A model generated the notes under the pieces. The model had not been told where the DNA came from, searched no databases, and saw nothing but the letters and a program-made list of their open reading frames with translations. From GCA-2746795 sp964643965 (GTDB lineage: Bacteria > Chloroflexota > Anaerolineae > Promineifilales > Promineifilaceae), in NCBI GenBank assembly GCA_964643965.1, contig CAZXVH010000013.1, forward strand, positions 1 to 64,000: 64,000 nt of DNA, read 5' to 3'. The translations under genes were made by a program, and so were the position numbers. This document shows, piece by piece, positions 36,719 to 45,347 of the stretch. Each line of letters starts with the position of its first letter. Position 1 is the stretch's first letter.

Positions 36719-37873
36719 ATGTCCACCTTTACCCCCCCCTTAACGTTAGGTGTTGAAGAGGAATACCAGATCATCGATCTCGAGACCAAGAATCTTCATT
36801 CCTATATCAGCGAACTCATCTCCCAAGACCAAGCTCGCCCCACCAGCCTCAACCTGAAGCCGGAATTCATGCAATCCCAGGTGGAAGTAGGCAGCCGCGT
36901 TTGCCGCAATGTCAAAGAAGTACGCGCTGAAGTGGTGCGGCTGCGCCGCGCCGTCTGTGAAATGGCCGATGAAAATGGCCTGGCGATTGTGGCCGCTTCC
37001 ACCCATCCCTTTGCCCGCTGGGATCAACAATCCATCACAGAAGGGGTTCGCTATAAAGAACTACTGGATGATATGCAAGGCGTGGCCCGGCGTCTGCTGA
37101 TTTTTGGCATGCATGTGCATGTCGGTTTTGGCAGTGAACCAGAATCCAAAGACCTCATGATTGAAATTATGAACCAGGCGCGTTATTTTATGCCCCATTT
37201 GCTGGCGCTCTCCACCAGTTCCCCCTTCTGGCACGGCCGTGATACCGGCCTAAAATCTTATCGAAGCGTGGTCTTTGAACGATTGCCCCGCACTGGCATC
37301 CCCCATTCCTTTAGTTCATGGAATGAGTATAAAAGCTATGAAAAAACGTTAGGCAAAGTGGGTTCCTTCGGCAAATCTAATACCCAGGCAAAAATTTGGT
37401 GGGACATTCGCCCTCACCCGCTCTTTGATACGCTGGAATTCCGCATTACCGATATTTGCACCACCGTAGATGAATGTATCTGCCTGGCCGCCTTGTTCCA
37501 GGCCATTTGCGCCAAACTGCTAAAGTTGCGCAAACAAAATCTCTCCTGGCGACATTATCGTCACATGCACATCACCGAAAATAAATGGCGGGCAGTGCGG
37601 TATGGCATCAGAGGAGATATGGTTGATTTTGGCATTGAAGAAGCCGTCCCCTTCAATTTCCTGATGGAAGAGTTGCTGGAGCTTTTGGATGATGTGGTGG
37701 ATGGGTTGGGCAGCCGGGCAGAGGTAGAGTATGTACGTACTATTCTCAAAAACGGCACGAGCGCGGATCGGCAGTTGGCGGTGTATTACAAAAATGGCGG
37801 GGAGGGAAACTCTGAGGCCGCGTTAAAAGCGGTGATGGATAATTTGATCCGGGAAACGAAGCTGGGTTTGTAG
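36719..37873 (+). CDS. Carboxylate-amine ligase, YbdK/GCS2 family
   Basis: 384 aa member of glutamate-cysteine ligase family 2, forming a peptide-like bond from glutamate and an amine with ATP. GVEEEYQI near the N-terminus, GMHVHVG (about 132) and HPLFDTLEFRITD near 240 are the family blocks. AGGAG (36707-36711) lies 7 nt before the ATG at 36719, which is preferred to 36638. Whether it makes gamma-glutamylcysteine is uncertain; many members, including YbdK itself, have other or weak activities. Neighbours give no pathway hint. Confidence 0.92.
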   Translation: MSTFTPPLTLGVEEEYQIIDLETKNLHSYISELISQDQARPTSLNLKPEFMQSQVEVGSRVCRNVKEVRAEVVRLRRAVCEMADENGLAIVAASTHPFARWDQQSITEGVRYKELLDDMQGVARRLLIFGMHVHVGFGSEPESKDLMIEIMNQARYFMPHLLALSTSSPFWHGRDTGLKSYRSVVFERLPRTGIPHSFSSWNEYKSYEKTLGKVGSFGKSNTQAKIWWDIRPHPLFDTLEFRITDICTTVDECICLAALFQAICAKLLKLRKQNLSWRHYRHMHITENKWRAVRYGIRGDMVDFGIEEAVPFNFLMEELLELLDDVVDGLGSRAEVEYVRTILKNGTSADRQLAVYYKNGGEGNSEAALKAVMDNLIRETKLGL

Positions 37874-37919
37874 GGGCGAGTGGCAAGTGGCAGGTCTCAC
37901 TTGCTACCCGCTACCCACT
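37874..37919. repeat. Heptamer-like repeats with inverted symmetry
   Basis: A short run of AGTGGCA-type units is followed by GCTACCC units. They are partial complements of each other, so the spacer can form a hairpin between two converging genes, which may serve as a terminator. Confidence 0.5.
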
Positions 37920-38924
37920 TTAAAGTATTGATTGAACGGGGGCGGCTTCCGGCACAACGGCCGTTTCATCCATAACGGCCGTCTCCCCCTGTTCATACAA
38001 AACCACCCGCTCAAAGGCCGCAATGGCCACCGCCAACATCGACAAATCCGGTTCCGCCGTCGTCAAATGTTGCAAAGCCAGGTTTGGTTTCGTAATCAGG
38101 CGAATAAAGGCATTGTCTTGATGGGCGGCCGTAAAGCGCAAAAACTCATAGGCAATACCGGCGATCAGTGGCAGCAGCAGCAGGCGAGACGCAAAGCGCA
38201 AAAACAGCGGCATCGGCGGGAACAAGCTGTAAACCAGAATTGAAATAACCACTACAGACAGCAGAAAAGCGGTGCCGCAGCGCGGATGTTCCAGGGGATA
38301 GCGGGCCACACTCTCCGGCGTCAACTCCGCACCATCTTCATAAGCGTTGATCGTTTTATGCTCTGCCCCATGATAGCGATATAAACGTTTAATATCCGGC
38401 ATAAAGCCAATCGCCCAAATATAACCAACGAGAAGCAGCAGCCGGATCATGCCTTCTATCAGGTTTTCCAACAGGTGATACTGAGCCAGATTCAGCCAGT
38501 TCACCAGCAGCCGCGCCGCAAAAGTGGGGAACACAAAAAAGAGCAAAATAGAAAATGTCAACGAAATTGCCACCGTCCCCCACTGCATCGGCCCTTCAAA
38601 AATCTTATCTGGTTCCCCATCCGTTTGATTCTCTTCTTCCAGGGCCACTTCGGCCGAAAACATCAGCGCCTTAATACCCAGCCCCAAGGCGTCCCAGAGC
38701 ATGGTCAAGCCGCGAATAAAAGGCGCTCGCGCCACCCGTCCCCGGTAGATTTTCTCGTTAAGCGGCTCAGTGTGAACCACAATTTCCCCTTCCGGGTTAC
38801 GCACGGCCACAGCCAACGCCTGTGAGCCACGCATCATCACCCCTTCAATAACCGCCTGTCCACCATAATTAAACGGCTTTGTCGCCGCCTGTTTACTAAA
38901 TTGTTCAGAGTTTATCTTAGTCAT
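37920..38924 (-). CDS. DUF1385 membrane protein (YqhQ-like)
   Basis: 334 aa. The family start YGGQAVIEGVMMRG (about 20-33) is followed by RNPEGEIVVH and a hydrophobic region with several helices (about 100-240). Inside it are conserved YHGAEHKTINAYE and HPRCGTAFLL, with His, Cys and Glu suitable for metal binding. The family is called a putative metal-dependent enzyme; no activity is known. The ATG is placed at 38924 from family start; the frame is open upstream but enters repeat DNA. The C-terminus has a low-complexity VPEAAPV tail. Confidence 0.88.
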   Translation of the reverse strand: MTKINSEQFSKQAATKPFNYGGQAVIEGVMMRGSQALAVAVRNPEGEIVVHTEPLNEKIYRGRVARAPFIRGLTMLWDALGLGIKALMFSAEVALEEENQTDGEPDKIFEGPMQWGTVAISLTFSILLFFVFPTFAARLLVNWLNLAQYHLLENLIEGMIRLLLLVGYIWAIGFMPDIKRLYRYHGAEHKTINAYEDGAELTPESVARYPLEHPRCGTAFLLSVVVISILVYSLFPPMPLFLRFASRLLLLPLIAGIAYEFLRFTAAHQDNAFIRLITKPNLALQHLTTAEPDLSMLAVAIAAFERVVLYEQGETAVMDETAVVPEAAPVQSIL

Positions 38925-39002
38925 GGCTGCATTGTACTGACTGCGCCAAAGTCGGTCAAGAAACAGCAGATAGTAGGGTGGGCGTAAGTTCTGTTGATGT
39001 GC

Positions 39003-39060
39003 AGAGTTCGCACGCCCACGTGCGAACGGGCACGTGGGCATACCCTGCTCTGCGTCAACA
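39003..39060. repeat. Intergenic inverted repeats
   Basis: GCCCACGTGC (39014-39023) is perfectly complementary to GCACGTGGGC (39030-39039). A second possible stem, GTTCGCACG with CGTGCGAAC, overlaps it, and flanking GCAGAG/CTCTGC can extend the structure. It lies between two divergent genes, so it is not an obvious terminator. Confidence 0.75.
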
Positions 39061-39086
39061 AAATCTGCGCCCATCTAAATAACTTA

Positions 39087-39116
39087 TTGACCTGCCACCC
39101 CAAATAATAGTATAGT
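39087..39116 (+). promoter_or_regulatory. Promoter of the PKD/Gly-rich protein gene
   Basis: TTGACC (39087-39092), an 18-bp spacer and TATAGT (39111-39116). The start would be near 39123, leaving a leader of about 100 nt before the ATG, which has AGGAG about 10 nt upstream. Confidence 0.65.
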
Positions 39117-39223
39117 GAAGATATCCACTTTCATAGAAGTCAACATCTTCCTATTTTTGCCGCCTCTTTATCCGCCATTGTGCCCTTTATTGGCGCCTTA
39201 TTTTCTTACAGGAGAACGCAATT

Positions 39224-42200
39224 ATGAAATCTTCCCGTACTTCAAAACATCTCTTTGGCATTCTTGTTATTCTTTTAATCATGCTCACCTTCTTTATCCT
39301 GAGCAGTATGGCGGCGGATGATAACGCCACCTTTCTGCCCGTTATTTTGAACGGTGAGGCAGCGCCGTTTACGCCGACGGAAGATGGCGAACTGGCTGGC
39401 GGCTCCCATATCTTCTCCAAGTTTATCATTCCAGAGAATGTGACGATTACCGTCCTGGACGAAGTCACGATTCAGGTAACAGGGTCGACGATGATTACCG
39501 GGACGCTGGCGGCGGATTGCACGGCCGTTATGCTGACCGGTGAAGGAGATATGCTCATCAGCGGCGTCATCGACAATAGTTGTGCTGGCGATGATACCAA
39601 TGCCGGCGATCTAACTCTCTACAAAACGGGGGAAGGGACGATGGCGGTGGGCACAGAAACGGCCGTTGCTACGCTCAATACCTCGGGCAATCTGGATGTG
39701 GGCAATGACCCCACCATCGAGGAATGGGAGTTTGATGTGCTGCCCTACCAGAGAACGGCCGTGCCCACCCCGCCCGTCTGTGCCGCAGATGCCGATACCG
39801 TAGTGGACACGGTAGAGGCCGGTTTCCCCGTTGAAATCGCCTTTTTTGGAGAAGGCGCTGATCCGGATGGCGGCCCCGTTAGTTACCAATGGGACTTTGG
39901 CGATGGCGGCGCGGACAGCGGGGCAGAGCCGTTATATAGCTATACCACCTGGGGAGCATACAACGTCACCCTCACCGTGACGGATGATGAGAACCAGACC
40001 TGCACGGCCACCTTGTCTCTGGTTTTTGATGATGGGGGCAGCAATGCTCCCACCACGCCCGCCCTGTGGCAAGCGCCTGATGTGCTGGTAGCGGCGACCG
40101 GCGAAGTGGTCTACTTTGGCAATGGCGCCGTAGACCCGGTGGGCGAAGCTTTGAGCTACGCCTGGGATTTTGGCGATACGCTGACCAGTTCCCTGCCCTC
40201 ACCCACCCATACTTATAGTGTGGCCGGCGTCTATCCGGTGACGCTGACGGTGACGAATGAGTCGAGTACGGCCGTCTCAGCGACATCTTCCATTTACATC
40301 TATGATGCGGTTAAAACGGCTCAAGAGCAGGGGCAATCCGTTGCAGCGGGGACCTGTGTTGGCCCCGGCGCGCTGGCGTTTAATGTGGCGTATGCTGGCG
40401 GCGCAGCCGGAGCAGGTAAAAACGGCCGTTCCATTACATTCAGAGGACGCGGCAACACCTGGATTGGGCCAGGAACCAGTATTGAAGCGCAGGATGGCGG
40501 GGATGGCAGTAACGAAAATGGCGCCGGGTATGTGCGTGGCGGACGTGGCGGCAAAGGGGGCAGTCTCAACATTTTGGTGCGCGGCAGCCTCACCGTTTGC
40601 ACCGGCGCCACCTTCGCCGCGGGAGATGGCGGCGATGGCGGTGACGCCACTTCCAATACGCCAGCGCCGGGCACGGCTTCGGCTTACGGGGGCAATGGCG
40701 GTCGAGCCGCAAAGCGGTTGAAACTTTCCGCGACACAGGGCTTCACCGTTGATGCCACGGCTGGAGGCAGCGTGACGCTCAATCCAGGCAGTGGGGGCGA
40801 TGGCGGTTGGGCCACGGCCAATGGCGGGGATGGAAATGATGACTGCACTACGGCTCAAAATGGCGCCAATGCCAAAGCCCAGTCGGGAAATGGGGGAAAG
40901 GCCAGTAAAACGGCCGTTGTCTCCGGCAATGTCGTTGGTATCGGCAATATTGTGGTGACGGGCGGCATGGGGGGTGACGCCGGTTGGGCTGAAGCCACGG
41001 CTGGTAATGGGGGAGAGGCAATTTGTCAGACAACGGCCGTTGGTGGCGACGGCGGTTGGGCCAAAGCGCGTGGCGGCAATGGCGGCGACGCCAAATTAAG
41101 CAGCAATCTGGGGGGCATGGCTTTAGACCTCGCTGCCTTCACGGCAGGCGATGGCGGTCAGGCCGATGCCTATGGTGGCGACGGTGGTTTAGCCATCGCC
41201 ACCCCTTCTGCACCTTGCGAAGATACCACCGCTACCGGCGGTAAAGGCGACGAGGCGCGAGCCTATGGCGGTAAGGCGGGCAAAGGAAAGATAGATAGCC
41301 CCGGCGGTGATGGCAATGCCTTTGCTGGCGATGGTGGCGATGCTACAGCCACCGGCGGCGACTGCCCCGGTTGTGGCAATGAAGGCGGCTCGGCCATCGC
41401 TATTAGTGGCAAAGGGGCGTCCGCTTATGCCGCCAAAGGCAAAGGAACGCCCGATGGCACAGCAAAGGCTTGGGGCGGCGATGCCGGCGATGCCACAGCC
41501 ACCGGCGGCAATGGCGGCAATTGCGACCAATGCCCTGGCGGCGATGGCGGCCCCGGTGGCGCAGCGACCGCCACCGGCAGCGATGGTGGTAAGGCCACTG
41601 GCTCGGGTACAAAAAACGGCGGCAGGGGTGGCGATGCCGATGCCTTTGGGGGTAAAGGCGGCGCTGGCGCCGATTGTGAATGCAGCAAGTGGGTGAAAGA
41701 AGCGGGTGGCGCTGGCGGTGATGGTGGCGCGGCTGTCGCCAACGCTGGTGTGGGTGGCGATCCTGATGGCACAGACGGCGCAACAGGTGGTAGTGGCGGC
41801 GATGGCGGTGATGGTGGTGACGGCGATCCGGCGGGGGCTGGCGGCGCTGGCGGCAGTGGCACAGGCACACCCACCGACATTCCCGATGGCGACCCAGGGC
41901 TGCCGGGCCAGACCTGCGTGATCGTCTATACCATCTGGTACATTTACCATTCCAGCATTCTTGATGGCCTCATTCCTCCCGGCACAACGTTGCCCCTGGA
42001 AACGTTTACGACAACAGTACCCATCAGCCCCACAGGCATTGTGCCCACTCGTTTCATGGATGCGACAGAAGTCGATGTCCCGCCCATCTATATCAAGAAT
42101 GAGAACCTGCTGCAATTCCAGGGCGGCATTGCCTATGATTTGCAAGGCGTATTATCCACCTTCCCCGTGATTGGGTTTGAGGCACGCAATCTGGCTCACG

Positions 42201-42412
42201 ATTGTACGGATGTGGGCTGTATTCAGGTGCTGGGCTTTTCACAAGGTAACTTGATTGGCTCGGCGGCCAGTGTGCAAACGGGGGCAGGTTCGATGGAAAC
42301 GATTGTCTTGCCTCCGCCCCCCAGCCCGTCACAGTTATATGATGAAATCCATATCATCAGCAATGAATTTGCGACCTTTGATCATTGGGGGATTGTTATT
42401 ATCGATCCATAG
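39224..42412 (+). CDS. Secreted protein with PKD domains and long Gly-rich repeat region
   Basis: 1062 aa exported surface protein. Signal peptide 1-30 (LFGILVILLIMLTFF). Residues about 40-180 form a beta-rich unit with right-handed-helix-like repeats. Two PKD domains lie at about 188-268 and 288-360, each with the YxWDFGDG signature. Residues about 390-895 are an irregular repeat of GGDGG, GGNGG, AxAxGG with Thr and Lys, similar in texture to mycobacterial PE-PGRS repeats and to cold-adapted Gly-rich surface proteins. A distinct C-terminal domain (about 900-1062) follows. The repeat region's DNA is GGCGGC-rich and open on the other strand too. Own promoter and a terminator after the stop. 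Function unknown; structural or adhesive role inferred. Confidence 0.88.
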   Translation: MKSSRTSKHLFGILVILLIMLTFFILSSMAADDNATFLPVILNGEAAPFTPTEDGELAGGSHIFSKFIIPENVTITVLDEVTIQVTGSTMITGTLAADCTAVMLTGEGDMLISGVIDNSCAGDDTNAGDLTLYKTGEGTMAVGTETAVATLNTSGNLDVGNDPTIEEWEFDVLPYQRTAVPTPPVCAADADTVVDTVEAGFPVEIAFFGEGADPDGGPVSYQWDFGDGGADSGAEPLYSYTTWGAYNVTLTVTDDENQTCTATLSLVFDDGGSNAPTTPALWQAPDVLVAATGEVVYFGNGAVDPVGEALSYAWDFGDTLTSSLPSPTHTYSVAGVYPVTLTVTNESSTAVSATSSIYIYDAVKTAQEQGQSVAAGTCVGPGALAFNVAYAGGAAGAGKNGRSITFRGRGNTWIGPGTSIEAQDGGDGSNENGAGYVRGGRGGKGGSLNILVRGSLTVCTGATFAAGDGGDGGDATSNTPAPGTASAYGGNGGRAAKRLKLSATQGFTVDATAGGSVTLNPGSGGDGGWATANGGDGNDDCTTAQNGANAKAQSGNGGKASKTAVVSGNVVGIGNIVVTGGMGGDAGWAEATAGNGGEAICQTTAVGGDGGWAKARGGNGGDAKLSSNLGGMALDLAAFTAGDGGQADAYGGDGGLAIATPSAPCEDTTATGGKGDEARAYGGKAGKGKIDSPGGDGNAFAGDGGDATATGGDCPGCGNEGGSAIAISGKGASAYAAKGKGTPDGTAKAWGGDAGDATATGGNGGNCDQCPGGDGGPGGAATATGSDGGKATGSGTKNGGRGGDADAFGGKGGAGADCECSKWVKEAGGAGGDGGAAVANAGVGGDPDGTDGATGGSGGDGGDGGDGDPAGAGGAGGSGTGTPTDIPDGDPGLPGQTCVIVYTIWYIYHSSILDGLIPPGTTLPLETFTTTVPISPTGIVPTRFMDATEVDVPPIYIKNENLLQFQGGIAYDLQGVLSTFPVIGFEARNLAHDCTDVGCIQVLGFSQGNLIGSAASVQTGAGSMETIVLPPPPSPSQLYDEIHIISNEFATFDHWGIVIIDP

Positions 42413-42457
42413 CCGCCTACTTGTTTTAGCTGCCCACTGAAGTAGTAACTCTGACGA

Positions 42458-42495
42458 AGAGCGCAAAGAGAAGCCCTAATCCTTTGCGCTCTTTG
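42458..42495 (+). terminator. Probable terminator of the PKD protein gene
   Basis: AGAGCGCAAAG (42458-42468) and CTTTGCGCTCT (42482-42492) form a perfect 11-bp stem around a 13-nt loop, followed by a T-rich tail (TTGTCGTTT). Confidence 0.7.
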
Positions 42496-42538
42496 TCGTT
42501 TAGGCTTTATTTGCTTTATGCAGCTGCCGCACATTGGT

Positions 42539-42630
42539 AACGGCCGTTTCCCCATTTCTAGTCGTTAGTTTCAGTCATCGTACGGGGGCGGCTCTCAACT
42601 GCCTGGTGGTCGAAATCCGGCTAACGCCGC
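42539..42630. repeat. Direct repeat copy 1 around the ABM-like gene
   Basis: About 90 bp, starting with AACGGCCGTTTCCCC, repeated with about ten differences at 43582-43673 in the same orientation. The two copies are 1.04 kb apart and enclose the ABM-like membrane protein gene. Confidence 0.88.
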
Positions 42631-42649
42631 GATAACCGGCGACTTTCCC

Positions 42650-43210
42650 TCACTTCCTTTGCACTCTCCTGGAAACACTCGCCTTGAGCCTTGTCACTAT
42701 CATGCTCGACCAAGGTAGAAAAACATAGCTGATGAGCATTACATTCACTGACACCAATAGAACATTTCGCCAGAACGGAGCAAAGATCCCGGGCATTAGG
42801 AAGTCTGCAAGATAGCGAAGAGAGTCACCCAGGAACAAAATCCAGAAGATCAGTATGGCAACCGTCTCAATTTTACTTAACTGCGCCTTCGGTGGCAGGA
42901 GTAGGGCAAGATCGCCAAATTGCGCATGCGTTACGTCGTCTTGCGAATGTTTGTCGAGTTCCTTAACAAAGCCTTTACGAATCGGTGAACTTTTCCATTT
43001 TTCGAGATTTTCGTCTGAATCAAAAGCGAAAACCGTTACCAGTTCGCAGTAATCGTCTTTGTGCGAAAGGCTGCTTTGCAGCCCGACGAAGCCGGGCTGA
43101 TTGGCAACGGCCATTTGGATATTTTCGACCGATTGCTCAATATCGTGCTCAAGCTTGTGAGGAAACCTCCGTACGATGACGGAAAGTAACGGACGCTCTT
43201 CTTTCGGCAT
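42650..43210 (-). CDS. ABM-like (antibiotic biosynthesis monooxygenase) domain membrane protein
   Basis: 186 aa. The N-terminal half has the dimeric alpha/beta ferredoxin-like ABM pattern: SVIVRRFPHKLEHDIE, then QPGFVGLQ and a strand-turn-helix with ENLEKWKSSP. The C-terminal half has two membrane helices (about 118-140 and 148-170) and a basic tail. Membrane-anchored ABM proteins occur in several phyla; substrate and role are unknown. ATG 43210 has AGGAG about 10 nt upstream; an in-frame TTG 6 nt before it is also possible. The gene lies between two copies of a 90-bp direct repeat, as if mobilised as a unit. Confidence 0.82.
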   Translation of the reverse strand: MPKEERPLLSVIVRRFPHKLEHDIEQSVENIQMAVANQPGFVGLQSSLSHKDDYCELVTVFAFDSDENLEKWKSSPIRKGFVKELDKHSQDDVTHAQFGDLALLLPPKAQLSKIETVAILIFWILFLGDSLRYLADFLMPGIFAPFWRNVLLVSVNVMLISYVFLPWSSMIVTRLKASVSRRVQRK

Positions 43211-43216
43211 AGGCAA

Positions 43217-43581
43217 TTAACTCCTTTCTTCGGTCATCATCAAGTCCCGATAGCCTCGGCGTAAGCTTCATTCCTACACAAATCCATATAAATCACTGTC
43301 GTTAATAAGTTGGAGTGTCCCAAAAAATTCAGGTTTTCCATCATGTGTATTTGTCTCAATCAGACTGGTTTTGGTAGTTATTGTAGCCGGTTTTCTTTTC
43401 TGCGGTCAATTTGATGAGCCTTGTTTTGATCGAAAATCAGTAACCTTATTAGCAATACCCAACTAATCAGGTCGGTAGCATTTGAATAGTAAACCACAAA
43501 ACGGCCGTTTCTAACCCCGACATCAATTGCACAAATTGACGGGTATTCGCTTCTGACAAATTAGAGAAAGATGCGCTGAGA
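43217..43581. other. Gene-free part of the repeat-flanked segment
   Basis: AT-rich sequence with one AACGGCCGTT near 43500 and no ORF of support on either strand. No transposase, inverted ends or tRNA were seen. It may be decayed sequence brought in with the flanking repeat. Confidence 0.5.
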
Positions 43582-43673
43582 AACGGCCGTTTCCCCATTT
43601 CTAGTCGTTGGTTTCAGTCATCGTACGGGGGTGGCTCTCAACTGGCTGGCGGTTGAATCCGTCTAATGCCCAC
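43582..43673. repeat. Direct repeat copy 2 around the ABM-like gene
   Basis: Second copy of the about 90-bp block at 42539. It is followed by an imperfect palindrome (GTCTAATGCC at 43661 to GCATTGTTAGC ending at 43710), which lies directly against the point where the DUF5615-type toxin gene stops. Confidence 0.88.
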
Positions 43674-43714
43674 TTCACTTGCCGATAGGTCAGGTGCAAG
43701 CATTGTTAGCACGT

Positions 43715-43882
43715 TCAATCAGTCAGCGGAATAGTTAATTCCAACTGATGCAACAAAGGGATGATTTTATCATCTTTTAATCCTTCCCGACCAATTTCAA
43801 AAGCAACTTGCTTAAACGAAATACGCCAACCCTGCAAGAGTTGGCGTTGACTACCTGGAAAATTTTCGTCAAGGATAATCAC
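43715..43882 (-). pseudogene. Truncated DUF5615 (PIN-like) toxin gene
   Basis: 55 codons, too short for most gene finders. The GTG start (43882) overlaps the TGA of the DUF433 gene by four bases (GTGA), the normal coupling for this toxin-antitoxin type. The sequence begins VIILDENFPGSQRQLLQGWR, a family-typical start with the first catalytic acidic pair, and continues GREGLKDDKIIPLLHQLELT. It then ends after IPLTD where other members go on with a TRD-type motif and a further 40-60 residues. The last half is therefore lost, next to a repeat copy. Toxin activity is unlikely. Confidence 0.75.
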
Positions 43883-44133
43883 GCGGGTGACAAACTAAAA
43901 CTGTATTGGTCTGCGTGTTCAATAAAGGCTTGACTGGCTAAACGTACTGCTTCGGCAATGGCATCTTTTGTGACTTTTCCGTGCCATTCTTCCTCAATTG
44001 TTTCCCAAGCCATACCATTGGCAACCTGTTCTAACACTTGCCAAACCATAATTCGTGTACCATGAAATGTCGGTTTCCCATGACAAATTTCGGGATCAGT
44101 AACGATATAACGGCCGATCAACTTTTGCTTCAT
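43879..44133 (-). CDS. DUF433 antitoxin
   Basis: 84 aa, DUF433 family, helix-turn-helix-type antitoxin. The family block begins TDPEICHGKPTFHGTRIMVWQVLEQ and is followed by the second helix unit (AIAEAVRLASQAFIEHA). Ribosome site GAGGA about 6 nt before the ATG. First gene of a DUF433-DUF5615 pair whose toxin is truncated; it may persist as a relic or act on other loci. Confidence 0.9.
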   Translation of the reverse strand: MKQKLIGRYIVTDPEICHGKPTFHGTRIMVWQVLEQVANGMAWETIEEEWHGKVTKDAIAEAVRLASQAFIEHADQYSFSLSPA

Positions 44134-44391
44134 ATTATTTCCTCGTCATCGTTTTTTAATTCAGCAACAAATTTATTATATACTATTCCCCGCCATTATT
44201 TTCAATCAGCCCTCGGTTTCCCATAAGTTCAACATTTTTGCAATACTCTATTGACCTTCCCTACTAGAGCGTGTTGCAAAAGTCCACGCCGTTCCCATCC
44301 CTCCTCTTTTCTAAATCTCTTGTTGTCAAAACGGCCGTTTCCACCCCCTCCTAATTCCAGCACAAACCACCCCATCACCCCATTCCCCACC

Positions 44392-44420
44392 TTGACTTTC
44401 GCGCCCAAATCCCGCATACT
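44392..44420 (+). promoter_or_regulatory. Promoter of the FadR-like regulator
   Basis: TTGACT (44392-44397), a 17-bp spacer and CATACT (44415-44420). The start of transcription would be about 44427, inside the operator described next. Confidence 0.65.
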
Positions 44421-44426
44421 AATATC

Positions 44427-44442
44427 AACTGGTCAGACCACT
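44427..44442 (+). promoter_or_regulatory. FadR-type operator over the transcription start
   Basis: AACTGGTCAGACCACT matches the GntR/FadR-family half-site pair CTGGTC-x-GACC. It overlaps the expected start of the regulator's own transcript, so binding would repress the gene (autoregulation). A third half-site-like ACCAGT follows at 44443. Confidence 0.65.
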
Positions 44443-44468
44443 TACCAGTGATGTAAAAAAGGATTGTC

Positions 44469-45185
44469 ATGAACAACTGGATCGCCCCACAACGTCCCAC
44501 CAACTACGCCGAAAGCAGCCTCATCAGCGCCATCCTGGATGGCGACTTCCCGCCCGGTTCCAACCTGCCCGGCGAACGCAGCCTGGCCGTCGACCTGGGC
44601 GTCACCCGCCCCACTTTGCGCGAGGCCATCCAACGCCTGGCTCGCGACGGCTGGCTGACGGTGCAGCAGGGCAAAGCCACCCAGGTCAACGACATCTGGC
44701 GTGAGGGCGGCCTGAATGTCCTCAGCGCCCTGGTACATTACCCGGATCATTTGCCGGTGGGCTTTATCACCAGTCTGCTGGAAGTGCGCTTGAATCTGGC
44801 CCCGGCTTACACCCGCGAGGCCATCATCAACAACAATGACGCGGTTATCACGTTCCTGGCGCAGCATACCACGTTGGCCGACGAAACGGCCGTTTACGCC
44901 CAATACGACTGGCAGCTCCACCGACTCTTAACCATTCAGTCCGGCAATTCCATCTATCCGCTCATCCTCAACGGCTTCACCGACTTCTACGCCCAAATCG
45001 CCCGGGTCTACTTCAGCGCCGCCGACGCCCGCGCCCGCTCCCGCCTCTTTTACGCCGCTCTACTGGAAACGGCCGTTGCCCCAGACCCCGCCCGCGCTGA
45101 AGCCATCTGCCGGCAGACGATGCAGGAGAGTATTGAACTATGGCAAACAGTTAAAAACTTGAGATTCAGTAGTTTAAAGTCTTAG
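44469..45185 (+). CDS. FadR-family (GntR) transcriptional regulator
   Basis: 238 aa. N-terminal winged helix of the GntR type (SSLISAILDGDFPPGSNLPGE, then LGVTRPTLREAIQRLARDGWL) and a C-terminal all-helical FCD/FadR ligand domain (about 90-230) containing His/Asp positions. In E. coli FadR this domain senses acyl-CoA. Here the gene precedes an alkyl-DHAP synthase-like oxidase and GlpD, so a role in glycerolipid or fatty alcohol metabolism is likely; the ligand is not known. AAGGA 5 nt before the ATG. Its own operator lies upstream. Confidence 0.92.
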   Translation: MNNWIAPQRPTNYAESSLISAILDGDFPPGSNLPGERSLAVDLGVTRPTLREAIQRLARDGWLTVQQGKATQVNDIWREGGLNVLSALVHYPDHLPVGFITSLLEVRLNLAPAYTREAIINNNDAVITFLAQHTTLADETAVYAQYDWQLHRLLTIQSGNSIYPLILNGFTDFYAQIARVYFSAADARARSRLFYAALLETAVAPDPARAEAICRQTMQESIELWQTVKNLRFSSLKS

Positions 45186-45195
45186 AAGAAATGAA

Positions 45196-45260
45196 CCGCA
45201 AATTGCGCAGATTACGCAGATTAGACCTGAAAAATCTGTGTGATCTGCGTTAATCTGCGG
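45196..45260. repeat. Inverted repeat with CGCAGATTA units
   Basis: CCGCAAATTGCGCAGATTACG on one side and GTGATCTGCGTTAATCTGCGG on the other can pair over about 20 bp around an 18-nt centre. This type of 'CTGCGTTAATCTGCGG' spacer is widespread in bacterial genomes. It lies between the regulator and the oxidase and could act as a terminator or stem. Confidence 0.7.
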
Positions 45261-45347
45261 ATAAAAAATGGTTTTTTGAACTACTGAGATTAGAGATTAG
45301 AAATTGACGGCCCCTCAATCTCCAATCTCTCTTTCGGAGAAAAAACT

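Noticed and set aside
41189..42145. 318-codon minus-strand ORF opposite the Gly-rich region
   Set aside because: GGC/GCC-rich repeats keep several frames open. Protein is Ala/Thr/Ile low complexity with no start signal.
43661..43710. Integron attC site
   Set aside because: GTCTAAT...GTTAGC resembles an attC core, but each core box has a mismatch, the length is about 50 bp, and no integrase or second good site is present.
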